Assembly: GCA_031553395.1 (NCBI GenBank)
Contig: JAVBLR010000011.1
Location: forward strand, 1-64,000
Direction: 5' to 3'
Source of the DNA: WRGA01 sp031553395
GTDB lineage: Bacteria > Bacteroidota > Bacteroidia > Bacteroidales > WRGA01
DNA length: 64,000 bases
The notes under the pieces were generated by a model that was not told the DNA's origin, searched no databases, and saw only the letters and a list, made by a program, of their open reading frames with translations. The translations under genes were made by a program, and so were the position numbers. Positions 1-9,160 of this stretch are shown one piece after another (position 1 is the first letter of the stretch; each line of letters starts with the position of its first letter).

Positions 1-1902
1 CTTTTCCCAATTTTCCATTTCTGCCGAAAGTTGCTTTTTTATAGCGTCATATTGTTGAAATAAATCAGGATTGGAACTACCTTCGGGTGTAGATAATTGA
101 ATCTCCAAATCGGCAATTTTTTGTTCTAACTCTGAAATCAATTTTTCCGATTCGGCAATTTGTTTTTCGATACGTTTTTGAATTCTGTTTTGTTCTTTTT
201 GAGCTTCGTATGATAATTTACTTTCCGAAACCTGTTTTGATTCTTCTTTTTGAATAGAATTTTGTTGATTCGAAACTTCCAGTTCTTTCAAACTTTCCAT
301 TTTCTTTTTTTCCAGAAATTCATAAATTCCGTAAAGATGTTCCTTTACTTTTTTATTACCAAATTCATATACTTTATCAACCAATCCGTCTAAAAACTCA
401 CGGTCATGAGAAACAACAATCACCGTTCCATCAAACTCCTTGATTGCCTTTTTTAGTACATCTTTCGAACGCATATCCAAATGATTGGTCGGCTCATCCA
501 AAATAAGCAAATTAACAGGTTCCAACAGCAAACGAATCATTGCTAAACGGCTACGTTCACCTCCTGATAATACTTTTACTTTTTTATCCGAAGCTTCGCC
601 TCCAAACATAAATGCACCCAAAATATCACGGATTTTGGTACGAATATCACCTTGAGCCACATAATCAATCGTATCAAAAACAGTCAAATTTTCATCCAAC
701 AATTGCGCTTGATTCTGAGCAAAATATCCGATTTTTACATTATGACCTAATGTCAATTTACCGGAATAATCGATTTCACCCATAATACACTTGACAAGCG
801 TTGATTTTCCCTCTCCGTTTTTTCCAACAAATGCGACTTTATCACCACGGTTAATCGTTATCGTAGCATTCTCAAAAACCAAATAATCGCCGTATTTCTT
901 TGTCAGACTTTCGATAACTACAGGATAACTGCCAGAATGTACAGCAGGTGGAAATTTTAAATTCAGTAAAGCATTGTCTTCTTCGTCAACCTCAATACGG
1001 TCTATTTTCTCCAATTGTTTGATTCGAGACTGAACCTGAACGGATTTTGTAGCTTTATACCGAAATCGTTCGATAAATTTTTCCGTATCCTGAATCTGCT
1101 TCTGCTGATTTTCAAAAGCCCGTTGTTGCTGCTCTCGCGTTTCTTTCCGCAATACAACGTATTTGGAATACGGAACACGATAATCATAAATCCGTCCCAA
1201 TGAAATCTCAATTGTACGGGAAGTTACCGCATCCAAGAAAGCACGGTCGTGGGAAACCAAAATAACAGCGCTTCCGCTCGAAGCCAGAAAGTTTTCGAGC
1301 CATTGAATTGATTCAATATCCAAATGATTAGTTGGTTCATCCAGCAACAATACATCCGGACGGCGAAGCAATAATTTTGCCAATTCGATACGCATTCGCC
1401 AACCACCACTGAATTCTTTTGTCGGACGATTAAAATCATCACGGGAAAAACCCAATCCAGCTAATGTTTTTTCTATATCAGCATAAAAATTTGTTCCGCC
1501 AAGTATTGTCAATTGCTCATTAGCATGAGTTAATTTTTCAATCTGCTTATGATAATTATCACTTTCGTAGTCAGTTCGGGAAGCAATCTCCTCTCCCATC
1601 CTATCGATTTCTTTTTGCAATAGGAAAATATGTTCAAATGCCTTTTCAGCCTCCTCTATTACCGTTCGCGTATCGTCATGACTCATTTGCTGAGGCAAAT
1701 AACCCACAGTTGTATCTTTCGGCATATTCACCTTTCCTGAAGTTGATTGTTGCAATCCGGAAATAATTTTGAGCATGGTCGATTTTCCCGCTCCATTCTT
1801 TCCAACTAAAGCAACCCGCTCTTTCTTATTAACTATAAAAGAAACATCATCAAACAACGTAAAACCGCCAAATTCAACGGTTAAATTTTCTATAGAAACC
1901 AC
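1..1902 (-). CDS. ABC-F family ATP-binding cassette protein (3' end cut by window)
   Basis: This is a soluble twin-ATPase protein of the ABC-F family, which acts on ribosomes (translation factor or antibiotic protection) rather than in transport. Reading leftwards from a GTG at 1902, the first Walker A GKNGAGKST is at residues 34-42. It is followed by a signature FSGGWRMR, Walker B LLLDEPTNHLD, the central linker rich in charged residues, then a second GKNGEGKST, LSGGERSR and LILDEPTNHLD. The C-terminal part is a Lys/Glu/Gln-rich coiled coil, as in Uup/YheS-like members. An in-frame TAA directly upstream of the GTG fixes the start. About 634 residues are visible, so only a few are missing. 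No membrane segment is present. The exact subfamily cannot be settled by eye. Confidence 0.93.
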   Translation of the reverse strand, partial: MVSIENLTVEFGGFTLFDDVSFIVNKKERVALVGKNGAGKSTMLKIISGLQQSTSGKVNMPKDTTVGYLPQQMSHDDTRTVIEEAEKAFEHIFLLQKEIDRMGEEIASRTDYESDNYHKQIEKLTHANEQLTILGGTNFYADIEKTLAGLGFSRDDFNRPTKEFSGGWRMRIELAKLLLRRPDVLLLDEPTNHLDIESIQWLENFLASSGSAVILVSHDRAFLDAVTSRTIEISLGRIYDYRVPYSKYVVLRKETREQQQRAFENQQKQIQDTEKFIERFRYKATKSVQVQSRIKQLEKIDRIEVDEEDNALLNLKFPPAVHSGSYPVVIESLTKKYGDYLVFENATITINRGDKVAFVGKNGEGKSTLVKCIMGEIDYSGKLTLGHNVKIGYFAQNQAQLLDENLTVFDTIDYVAQGDIRTKIRDILGAFMFGGEASDKKVKVLSGGERSRLAMIRLLLEPVNLLILDEPTNHLDMRSKDVLKKAIKEFDGTVIVVSHDREFLDGLVDKVYEFGNKKVKEHLYGIYEFLEKKKMESLKELEVSNQQNSIQKEESKQVSESKLSYEAQKEQNRIQKRIEKQIAESEKLISELEQKIADLEIQLSTPEGSSNPDLFQQYDAIKKQLSAEMENWEK

Positions 1903-1927
1903 TTATTTAATTAAGAATTAAGAATCT

Positions 1928-1992
1928 GTTGTTAGTTATTTGTTATTTGTTGGGGAGTAAAGACCAACAACGAATAACAAATAACTAACAAC
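1928..1992. repeat. Imperfect intergenic inverted repeat, 7-bp words
   Basis: The arms at 1928-1953 and 1964-1992 pair except for a three-base insertion. Both are built from words such as TTAGTTATT and TGTTATT repeating about every 7 bp. The repeat lies between trkH (upstream) and the ABC-F gene, both on the minus strand, so it could act as a weak terminator. It belongs to the heptad hairpin class described in the findings. Confidence 0.7.
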
Positions 1993-2010
1993 AAATAACA
2001 ATTATACAAA

Positions 2011-3474
2011 TCAATATTTTTTCCAAAAGCCGGGTAGGAAAATAATTAGTAATGTAAAAAGTTCCAAACGCCCAACAATCATATCAAAACACAATATCCA
2101 TTTTGCCGAGTTTGGCAAATAAGAAAACGAACCTGTGGCTCCTGATTCACCTAATCCGGGACCTGTATTCCCAACAGCAGAAACAACTGCTCCTATTGAT
2201 TCTTCAAATCCTACACCAACAGCTGTCAGCGATAATGTACTTATTACAATAACAAGAACATAAACAAGTGCAAATATCATCACATTCGTAATAATATGCT
2301 GAGGAACAACTATATTATTTATTCGTACAGGCAAAATAGCCCGGGGATGAATTTGCCGGTTAAATTCATTCAACGTAGTTTTTATCAATGTTCCCGAACG
2401 AATAATTTTCATTCCGCCACTGGTCGAACCTGCGCAAGCTCCCGACACCATAAGTATTAACATTATTATCCAGAAAAAAGGTCCCCAAGCAATGTAATCA
2501 GCTGTAGAAAAACCGCAAGAAGTTATAATAGACGTTACCTGAAACAAAGAATTTCTCAAAGTATGTTCCAAAGTTCCATCAACCTGATTCGATACAATTA
2601 AACCAATAAAAACCATCAATGTAGCAACAATCACAGCATATATATACCATTTAAATTCATCGTCTTTTCGGATACGCTTAAAATCACGATGAAACATATA
2701 ATAAATAAGTGTAAAATTTGTTCCGCCCAACAACATAAAAATAATTATTATATATTCTGTATAAGCAGAATCCCAATAACTGATACTCGATTGTTTAGTA
2801 GAAAACCCTCCTGTAGCAATGGTTGAAAGCGCATGACATACCGAATCAAAAAAATCCATTGGGCCTGCCCACAATAATAACGTCAATACAATTGTCAAAA
2901 TTAAATAAACTTTCCACAATTTTTGGGAAGTCTCTTTTACACGCGGCCTCAATTTTTCAAAAGCAATTCCCGGAACCTCTGCCCTGTAAAGATGTGTGCC
3001 ACCTCCTGTAAAAAAAGGCAAAAAAACCAACGTGATTACAATAATTCCAATACCGCCAAGCCATTGAATTATACTACGCCAAAAAAGCAAGCCTTTTGGC
3101 ATTAATTCAATATCATCCAATATAGTAGCACCTGTTGTAGTAAATCCGGAAATCACTTCAAAATATGCATTTGTGAAACTAGGAATATAGCCACTTAAAT
3201 GAAAAGGAAGCGATCCAAAAACAGAAAAAACAACCCAAATCAATGCTACAATAAAAAAAGACTCACGTCTTCCCATTTCTTTACAAGCCTTTCTGCCAAG
3301 AAAAAGTAAAATCAAGGCACATCCAAGAGTTATTGCTACCGAAATTAAGAAATAATAAACTACACTTTCTTGATAACAAATAGAAACACCCATTGCTATA
3401 GCCATAAATACGCCTATAACAAAGAGTAAAGAACCCAATGTTCTAAATACTACCAATATATTAAATGTTCCCAT
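2011..3474 (-). CDS. trkH: TrkH family potassium uptake protein
   Basis: Inner-membrane ion-conducting subunit of a Trk/Ktr-type K+ uptake system. The 487 residues match the family length and are almost wholly hydrophobic. Four pore-loop filter segments can be read: SGFTTTGAT, ATGGFSTKQ, TSCGFSTAD and GNTGPGLG, the quasi-repeated selectivity filter of SKT transporters. The regulatory partner TrkA is not adjacent here and may lie elsewhere. The gene stands alone between hairpin-containing spacers. The N-terminus MGTFNILVV is a plausible start. Confidence 0.95.
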   Translation of the reverse strand: MGTFNILVVFRTLGSLLFVIGVFMAIAMGVSICYQESVVYYFLISVAITLGCALILLFLGRKACKEMGRRESFFIVALIWVVFSVFGSLPFHLSGYIPSFTNAYFEVISGFTTTGATILDDIELMPKGLLFWRSIIQWLGGIGIIVITLVFLPFFTGGGTHLYRAEVPGIAFEKLRPRVKETSQKLWKVYLILTIVLTLLLWAGPMDFFDSVCHALSTIATGGFSTKQSSISYWDSAYTEYIIIIFMLLGGTNFTLIYYMFHRDFKRIRKDDEFKWYIYAVIVATLMVFIGLIVSNQVDGTLEHTLRNSLFQVTSIITSCGFSTADYIAWGPFFWIIMLILMVSGACAGSTSGGMKIIRSGTLIKTTLNEFNRQIHPRAILPVRINNIVVPQHIITNVMIFALVYVLVIVISTLSLTAVGVGFEESIGAVVSAVGNTGPGLGESGATGSFSYLPNSAKWILCFDMIVGRLELFTLLIIFLPGFWKKY

Positions 3475-3480
3475 AATAAA

Positions 3481-3620
3481 AAGCCTCTCCCCCGCCCTCC
3501 CCCAAAGGGAGGAAGCTTAGAGAGGTGGAATATTTTATTTTAGTCCGTTATTCTTATATAATTATTTGCTTATACAAATGACGAAATACCCACTCTTGCC
3601 CCTTGGGGGTTAGGAGGCTT
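3481..3620. repeat. C/G-rich inverted repeat between trkH and DUF1634 gene
   Basis: A CCTCCC-CCAAAGGGAGG palindrome at the left and GCCCCTTGGGGG plus AGGAGGCTT at the right form a nested inverted repeat. Its outer arms are AAGCCTCT and its complement. It is unusually GC-rich for this genome and lies in the 143-bp spacer upstream of trkH. It looks like a dispersed intergenic repeat, and it overlaps the last bases of the DUF1634 gene. Confidence 0.55.
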
Positions 3621-4023
3621 ATATCTTCATTCCACTAAACATGCTAAACAGTATCACACACAATACAATCAGCGTAATGCAAACATACAATTTATCCTTT
3701 TCCACAGCAAACGAAAACAACGAAAGAACAATACGCAAAACAGGTGTCGCAATAAGAAAAACAACACCTAATTGTATAATTTCAATTGAACTTCCGGCTA
3801 ATACGCCTTTCCAAATACCGGAAAGCGTGGTAAATGAATCCGGCTCTCCCCGGAATGTCGCATAATCAGGTATTGCTTCCAACCCATGATGATACAGGTA
3901 AATAACTCCACCAATAATAGCTGTAACACAAGCTGTCAATACTCCATAACGAAGAAATTGTCCGATAAAAGTCTGTATATCTTTATCCGAAAATAATCGG
4001 CCTGATGTATCTTTCTTATCCAT
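3619..4023 (-). CDS. DUF1634 domain-containing membrane protein
   Basis: Small 134-residue integral membrane protein with three hydrophobic segments (about residues 25-48, 75-100 and 112-130) after a polar N-terminus. The fold and the pairing match DUF1634 proteins, which are regularly encoded beside TauE/SafE anion transporters. Its ATG overlaps the TAA of the TauE gene by one base (TAATG), so the two are translationally coupled. The biochemical role is unknown; an accessory subunit of the exporter is the likely inference. Confidence 0.85.
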   Translation of the reverse strand: MDKKDTSGRLFSDKDIQTFIGQFLRYGVLTACVTAIIGGVIYLYHHGLEAIPDYATFRGEPDSFTTLSGIWKGVLAGSSIEIIQLGVVFLIATPVLRIVLSLFSFAVEKDKLYVCITLIVLCVILFSMFSGMKI

Positions 4024-4856
4024 TAGAACTTATGATTAAATCCGTTATACATCATTTGCAAAGCAACCAGTGCAATGGCGATACTGAAAATAATCCGCAA
4101 CCATTTCACATTAATATGCATTAATAATTTAGTTCCACTAAGCGCTCCCGCCAATACACCAACAATAACCGGAAATGCAATTCCCGGATCAATATATCCC
4201 CGTTGCAGATATACAACCGCGCTGGCCGCTGCTGTTACACCAACCATAAAATTACTGGTTGTGGTACTCACCCTGAAAGGCACCTTCATTGCTCCATCCA
4301 TCGCCAACACTTTTAAAGCACCAGAACCGATACCTAGTAATCCCGACAAAATTCCAGCTACAGACATTATGGAAAAACCTTGTGCCACGTGTGTAATTTT
4401 ATAATCAACAACACCTTGTTTCGTCGGATAAGAACCGTTTAATTTCAAACGTTCAGCCAGTTTGCTTCCTTCCACATTTACATGGTCGGTCTTTTTTCTC
4501 ACTGTCATTGCCGCAGAAAATAACAATACAACAGCAAATATAATAGCAATCGTATTTACCGGCATAAAAACGGCAATGATCGCTCCGGTAACAGCACCAA
4601 TCGTTGTTGCAATCTCAAGAAACATTCCCAAACGAATATTGGTAATTCCTTCCTTGACATAAGCGCTTGCCGAACCGGAAGAAGTAGCAATAGAGGCAAC
4701 TAATGCCGCTCCAATCGCATATCGTATATCAAACTGAAAACCCAGCGAAAGCAACGGAATTATAATAACTCCCCCACCTAATCCGGTCAAAGAGCCTAAT
4801 AATCCGGCAAAATAAGCCCCAATGAGAAGTAATAATGTAAATGTTAATAATGTCAT
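4023..4856 (-). CDS. TauE/SafE family sulfite/organosulfonate exporter
   Basis: A 277-residue multi-pass permease of the TauE/SafE (DUF81) family, whose members move sulfite, sulfoacetate or related anions across the inner membrane. It opens with a hydrophobic helix and the family's glycine-rich LTGLGGGVIIIP segment. A second repeat contains SGLLGIGSGALKV, the usual internal duplication of this family. It is first in a two-gene operon with the DUF1634 protein. A TATCTTTG box lies 34 bp upstream. The substrate cannot be told from sequence. Confidence 0.92.
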   Translation of the reverse strand: MTLLTFTLLLLIGAYFAGLLGSLTGLGGGVIIIPLLSLGFQFDIRYAIGAALVASIATSSGSASAYVKEGITNIRLGMFLEIATTIGAVTGAIIAVFMPVNTIAIIFAVVLLFSAAMTVRKKTDHVNVEGSKLAERLKLNGSYPTKQGVVDYKITHVAQGFSIMSVAGILSGLLGIGSGALKVLAMDGAMKVPFRVSTTTSNFMVGVTAAASAVVYLQRGYIDPGIAFPVIVGVLAGALSGTKLLMHINVKWLRIIFSIAIALVALQMMYNGFNHKF

Positions 4857-4889
4857 ATTTCAATCAATTATCCCCTATAAAAAGTTGTG

Positions 4890-4897
4890 CAAAGATA
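4890..4897 (-). promoter_or_regulatory. Bacteroidota -7 box (TATCTTTG) for the TauE operon
   Basis: The minus strand reads TATCTTTG, matching the TAnnTTTG consensus, 34 bp before the TauE start codon. No clear TTTG -33 element is visible at the usual spacing. Confidence 0.5.
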
Positions 4898-4916
4898 ATC
4901 CTATTTTTATAGCTGA

Positions 4917-4950
4917 AAATTGAAAGTTGAAAATTCAATTTCAACTTTTA
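4917..4950. repeat. Imperfect palindrome in the TauE / TonB-receptor divergent spacer
   Basis: GTTGAAA-ATTCAA-TTTCAAC forms an imperfect palindrome within 7-bp words (TTGAAAG, TTGAAAA). It sits between two divergent promoters, so it may be an operator as well as a member of the heptad hairpin class. Confidence 0.45.
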
Positions 4951-4983
4951 GTTAATTTTGTTATGAAATTCAATTTATTTAGA

Positions 4984-4991
4984 TAAATTTG
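4984..4991 (+). promoter_or_regulatory. Bacteroidota -7 box (TAAATTTG) for the TonB-receptor operon
   Basis: TAAATTTG matches TAnnTTTG. A TTTG at 4957-4960 is a possible -33 element with a rather long spacer of 23 bp. The receptor ATG is 38 bp downstream. Confidence 0.5.
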
Positions 4992-5029
4992 CGCCCAAAA
5001 AAGGTATTATTTATAATATTTCTAAATAA

Positions 5030-7432
5030 ATGATTTTAAAAAACTGTATTTTAAAAAGTTATGCAATTTTATTTTGTGTTTTTTATTCAAATATAATAAT
5101 TGCACAAAATCCTACTGTAACTGTAACAGGAAAAATTTTATCTCATCAACACGAACCTGTAGATTTTGCTTCTGTTTGGCTAAAGGGAAGCAACATTAGC
5201 ACAACAACCGATGAAAAAGGGATTTTTACACTTTCTGTACCCATTGGATCATCCGAATTAAGAATCAGTGGAGTAGGTTTTAAAGAAAAAAATATTGTTA
5301 TAAATGCTACAAAAGAAAAACCGATTCATTTGGATGATATTGTCCTTATTTCAACTTCGACATTGGACGAGGTGCTTGTTTCAGGAAAAACAGAAAAAAG
5401 AAAAATTCAAGAAACCGGATTAAATGCAGCTGTAATCGAACTTAAAAATACATACAATTACTCCGGAGATTTAAGCAAAGTAATAAACCGCGTAACAGGC
5501 GTTCGTATTCGGGAGGAAGGAGGAATGGGTTCTGATTACAACTTTATGTTGAACGGTTTTTCGGGCAAACAGGTAAAATTCTTTTTAGATGGAATTCCGA
5601 TGGATAATTTCGGTTCTTCATTGGGATTGAATAATTTGTCTTCAAGTTTTGCCGAACGGGTTGAAATTTACAAAGGAGTAATTCCTGTGAATTTAGGCGC
5701 AGACGCATTAGGCGGAGCAGTAAATATTATTTCCCGGAAAAGCGCCAATTATTTAGACGCCTCTTATTCCATCGGTTCTTTTAACACGCATCAAGCAGCA
5801 GTAAATGGAGCTTACACACATGATAATACCGGATTTACTGTCAGGGCAAATGCATATTATAATTATTCGGATAATAATTACAAAGTGTATGCTCCGGTAT
5901 TGGATTTTTCAACCGATGAGGAAGGCCCTTATCAATGGGTAAAAAGATTTCATGACAATTACAAATCATTCGGAGTAAAATTAGAAACCGGAATCACAGG
6001 AAAATCGTATGCCGATTATTTATTAGCCGGCATTATTTTATCAGGAAATGATAAAGATATTCAAACTGGTACAACAATGGAAAAAGTATTCGGAGCCATG
6101 ACTACCAATAGTCAATCTGTAATACCTTCTATCAGATATAAAAAATCTGATTTATTTATAAATGGGTTGGATTTCACTTTATACGGAGCATATAATTTTT
6201 CTAATTACAATTTTACCGACACAACCGCCCGAAAGTACAACTGGTTGGGAGAATGGGTTGCAAAAGAATCGGCTTCGGCCGGAGAATGGAAACGTACCCA
6301 ATATAACAACAAGAATAAAGAATGGCTTGCCAATGCCAATCTGAATTATGCATTGAATCCCCAAATGGATATAACACTCAATTATGTATTTTCTAATTTG
6401 AATCGAAAATCATCCGACAAAGAAGATCCCGGTAATATCGAATACCAAATGCCACAAAGCATGGAAAAACAAGTCGCCGGATTGGGATGGATGGCAAAAT
6501 ATTTTCGTTGGAATGCAACGGTTTTTACTAAATTATACCAAATAAAAGCCGAATCCTATAAACAAGTCGATTGGGGAACTCCAACTGCAAGGTTGGAGGA
6601 AGTAACCCAGCAAACTGCTAAACCCGGATTTGGTGCTGCTGCCGCTTATTTTATTCTTCCCTCATTACAAGTAAAGTTATCATACGAACATGCTTACAGG
6701 TTACCTGAAATAGTTGAATTTTTTGGAGACGGCCTTTTTGGCGTTAGTAATCCTGATTTACAACCCGAAAAAAGTGACAATATAAATGCTGGAATTACTT
6801 ATGGACTAAAAATATCAAATAATCACAAATTTTCAATAGAATCCAATTTTTTATATCGCAATACATCCGATTTTATCAAAAAAGAATTAGGCAGTAACAG
6901 CATGTCTTCCAAATACATCAATTTAGGAAAAGTAAGGACAATAGGCACAGAAGCCTCTCTCCGTTATGATTGGAAAAATATGCTTCATGCAGGGGCAAAT
7001 GTTACTTATCAAAATATAACAGACCGGGAAGAATATACCACAATAACAAATAGTCAAGGCAGCATTACAACAAAGAATCCCGGATATAAAAGCAAACTAC
7101 CGAATATTCCTTATTTATTTGGAAATGCAGAAGCCGGAATTCAACTTCCTGATATTTTATTCAAAAAATCTCAATTTACGTTAGATTATTCATTGAACTA
7201 TATTCATGAATATTATTATTCCTGGCCAAATTTAGGAACTCAAAGTACCAAAAGTTTTATTCCGGAACAACTATCTCACAACGTTTCAATTGGTTACTCC
7301 TTACAAAACGGCAAATACAATATCGTACTCGAATGTATAAACCTAACAGATGAAATGTTATATGATAATTTTCTGTTACAAAAACCGGGAAGAGCCTTTA
7401 GCCTAAAATTCAGGTATGCTTTTAATAAGTAG
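5030..7432 (+). CDS. TonB-dependent outer-membrane receptor (XusA-like)
   Basis: Outer-membrane beta-barrel importer of 800 residues, energised by TonB. A signal peptide ends near residue 25 (NIIIA-QNP). It is followed by a carboxypeptidase-regulatory-like beta-sandwich (about 28-105), a TonB box LDEVLVSG (about 113-120), a plug domain with LNGFSGKQVKFFLDG and LGADALGGAVNII, and a long barrel ending FSLKFRYAFNK with a terminal aromatic-type strand. The following genes encode a DUF4374 lipoprotein and a PepSY membrane protein. This order is that of the Bacteroides thetaiotaomicron XusABC xenosiderophore system. Ferric siderophore uptake is therefore inferred; the ligand is not shown by the sequence. 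Confidence 0.93.
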   Translation: MILKNCILKSYAILFCVFYSNIIIAQNPTVTVTGKILSHQHEPVDFASVWLKGSNISTTTDEKGIFTLSVPIGSSELRISGVGFKEKNIVINATKEKPIHLDDIVLISTSTLDEVLVSGKTEKRKIQETGLNAAVIELKNTYNYSGDLSKVINRVTGVRIREEGGMGSDYNFMLNGFSGKQVKFFLDGIPMDNFGSSLGLNNLSSSFAERVEIYKGVIPVNLGADALGGAVNIISRKSANYLDASYSIGSFNTHQAAVNGAYTHDNTGFTVRANAYYNYSDNNYKVYAPVLDFSTDEEGPYQWVKRFHDNYKSFGVKLETGITGKSYADYLLAGIILSGNDKDIQTGTTMEKVFGAMTTNSQSVIPSIRYKKSDLFINGLDFTLYGAYNFSNYNFTDTTARKYNWLGEWVAKESASAGEWKRTQYNNKNKEWLANANLNYALNPQMDITLNYVFSNLNRKSSDKEDPGNIEYQMPQSMEKQVAGLGWMAKYFRWNATVFTKLYQIKAESYKQVDWGTPTARLEEVTQQTAKPGFGAAAAYFILPSLQVKLSYEHAYRLPEIVEFFGDGLFGVSNPDLQPEKSDNINAGITYGLKISNNHKFSIESNFLYRNTSDFIKKELGSNSMSSKYINLGKVRTIGTEASLRYDWKNMLHAGANVTYQNITDREEYTTITNSQGSITTKNPGYKSKLPNIPYLFGNAEAGIQLPDILFKKSQFTLDYSLNYIHEYYYSWPNLGTQSTKSFIPEQLSHNVSIGYSLQNGKYNIVLECINLTDEMLYDNFLLQKPGRAFSLKFRYAFNK

Positions 7433-7529
7433 TTAGAAGTAGTTAGAGGTAGTTAGGCAGATAATTTACTATTGTTGCTATTAGCTATATCTAATTCTAC
7501 TTTGACAAATTTAAAACGAGAAAATAATG

Positions 7530-7622
7530 AACCAGTGTGCCGATATGCCAATGTGCCAATGAAGATAGCATCCATGGCAATTGGCACATTGGCATATTAG
7601 ATAATTGGCACATTCATATCGG
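7530..7622. repeat. Intergenic hairpin of TGCCAATG/TGCCGATA words; left copy of a 31-bp inverted pair
   Basis: This 391-bp spacer (7433-7823) between receptor and lipoprotein genes holds several short repeats and no ORF. AATGTGCC and AATATGCC words occur here in both orientations. The 31 bp at 7579-7609 recur inverted at 9078-9108 with one mismatch, so the pair brackets the lipoprotein gene. Near the 5' end, GTAGTTAGA words repeat at 7437-7455 with a complementary segment at about 7650. Confidence 0.7.
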
Positions 7623-7728
7623 TGTCAATACTAATTAATTCTTAATCTGTTAAAGTAGAACTAGCAACTCTCTCCAAATTCCATCATTAAAACAACAAAT
7701 TTGATAGTAAAAAATCACAACAATTAGT

Positions 7729-7740
7729 GATTGTACAATC
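7729..7740. promoter_or_regulatory. Perfect 12-bp palindrome GATTGTACAATC, possible operator
   Basis: The palindrome lies 83 bp before the lipoprotein ATG. A related half-site TCGTACAATT abuts the start codon (7811-7822), and an imperfect hairpin (GCGGCGGTTA / TAACCGC) lies between them. Regulatory use is only an inference. Confidence 0.35.
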
Positions 7741-7823
7741 AAAAGACAACATATTCCTTTGCGGCGGTTAAAAAATAATAACCGCAAATCAAAAAAACAG
7801 TTCTAAAACTAATCGTACAATTC

Positions 7824-9071
7824 ATGTTAATAAAAAAAATCAGTTTAGCTTTTTTGGTCAGTATCGCATTATTTTTCTCATCTTGTGATAAAAATGATGA
7901 TATTGATAACGATGATGACAATACAGAAACATCAAACCCGTATGTTCTCTGCTTAGGTGTATCAGGAAGTGGTAATAGTACCAACTATTACATCGTGACT
8001 GCATCAGATTTAATGTCTGGCGTTATCTCTCCGGTAAATAACGGGATAGAACAAGTAGGATACCGTCAATTTCAACAAGGGAATCAAACCCTATTCAGTA
8101 TAGGCGGATTGGGTTCTGCAGGATGGGGTTCATATAAAGCAGTTGCAATAACGAGGGATGCTGAGGGAAACTTGCAACAAAAAGGAAATTCGGTTTTCGA
8201 TATGGATATATTCGGATTCGAACAGTCTGATGCAAATACCATGTTAGCTATTGAAATGCCGCAACTTCCACAATATGGAGATAAGTTCAACTTCCGCACA
8301 GTAAATATCAACAGCGCTTCCTTTACCGGAAAAACAACGAAGAATATGTCGGAACTTCAGATTAACGGAGAATGGCCTTGGCTTACAGGAACACGAATTA
8401 ACAGTGGTTATATCTACATGACTTATTATTTAGCAAATCCGGTAACTTTTGCAACACAAAATACAGATACAACGTATGTTGCTATTTATAAATATCCTTC
8501 ATTCGATTTTGTAAAAATAATGAAAGATACACGTACAGGCCCTGCCGGTTCTTACAACGCCTATAACGGAATTGTAAATGATGAAAACAACAATATGTAT
8601 GTAATGTCAACTACGGCAATTACCAACGGATATTCCCAAAGTACCAAACATGCCGCTTTTCTTCGCATTCCAAACGGTTCTACCGAATTTGACGATTACT
8701 ATTTCGACTTTGAAGCTAAATCAGGCGGTTTGAAACCTTCACATATTGCTTATATCGGCAACGGATTGGCATTGGTGGAAGTAAGTACTGTTAATCCTCA
8801 AACTCCGGCAGATGCTTGGAGCGACAAAGATTTAAAATCCTGCATTGTTGATTTGAAAAACAAAACAATAACCGATATTGCCGAAATTCCACTTCATAAA
8901 GGGATTGGTGCCGGCCGATTTGTTACATTCCAGGAAGGCGGATATGTTTATTGTCCGATAGAAACTTCAACCGGAATTTTCATTTACCGAATCGACCCAA
9001 CAACAGCAAAAGCTGTAAAAGGTGCTGAAATACAATCATCATTTATTTCGGGACTTTATCGGATAAATTAA
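7824..9071 (+). CDS. DUF4374 surface lipoprotein (XusB-like siderophore-binding)
   Basis: A 415-residue lipoprotein. The signal peptide ends in LFFSS-C with lipidated Cys21. The following DKNDDIDNDDD stretch is Lys plus acidic, the type of lipoprotein export signal that sends Bacteroidota lipoproteins to the cell surface. The mature protein has the repetitive beta-rich composition of the DUF4374 family (probable propeller), with segments such as KAVAITRDAEG and LYRIN at the C-terminus. In the XusABC system the equivalent protein binds ferric siderophore and hands it to the TonB receptor. Position between the receptor and the PepSY protein supports the same role. No catalytic motif is seen. 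Confidence 0.88.
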   Translation: MLIKKISLAFLVSIALFFSSCDKNDDIDNDDDNTETSNPYVLCLGVSGSGNSTNYYIVTASDLMSGVISPVNNGIEQVGYRQFQQGNQTLFSIGGLGSAGWGSYKAVAITRDAEGNLQQKGNSVFDMDIFGFEQSDANTMLAIEMPQLPQYGDKFNFRTVNINSASFTGKTTKNMSELQINGEWPWLTGTRINSGYIYMTYYLANPVTFATQNTDTTYVAIYKYPSFDFVKIMKDTRTGPAGSYNAYNGIVNDENNNMYVMSTTAITNGYSQSTKHAAFLRIPNGSTEFDDYYFDFEAKSGGLKPSHIAYIGNGLALVEVSTVNPQTPADAWSDKDLKSCIVDLKNKTITDIAEIPLHKGIGAGRFVTFQEGGYVYCPIETSTGIFIYRIDPTTAKAVKGAEIQSSFISGLYRIN

Positions 9072-9077
9072 TAATAT

Positions 9078-9150
9078 GCCAATTATCTAATATGCCGATG
9101 TGCCAATTGAAAATAATTGACACATCGGCATATTCGTACATTAGCACATT
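9078..9150. repeat. Intergenic hairpin; right copy of the 31-bp inverted pair
   Basis: Bases 9078-9108 are the reverse complement of 7579-7609 with one mismatch. Within this copy, GCCGATGTGCCAATT also pairs with AATTGACACATCGGC just downstream, so the spacer can fold on its own. It lies between the lipoprotein stop and the PepSY gene start. Confidence 0.7.
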
Positions 9151-9160
9151 AATTCAACGT

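Noticed and set aside
9092..9160. N-terminal extension of the PepSY protein from ATG 9092
   Set aside because: It would translate the right copy of the 31-bp inverted repeat; the family N-terminus begins at the ATG at 9161.
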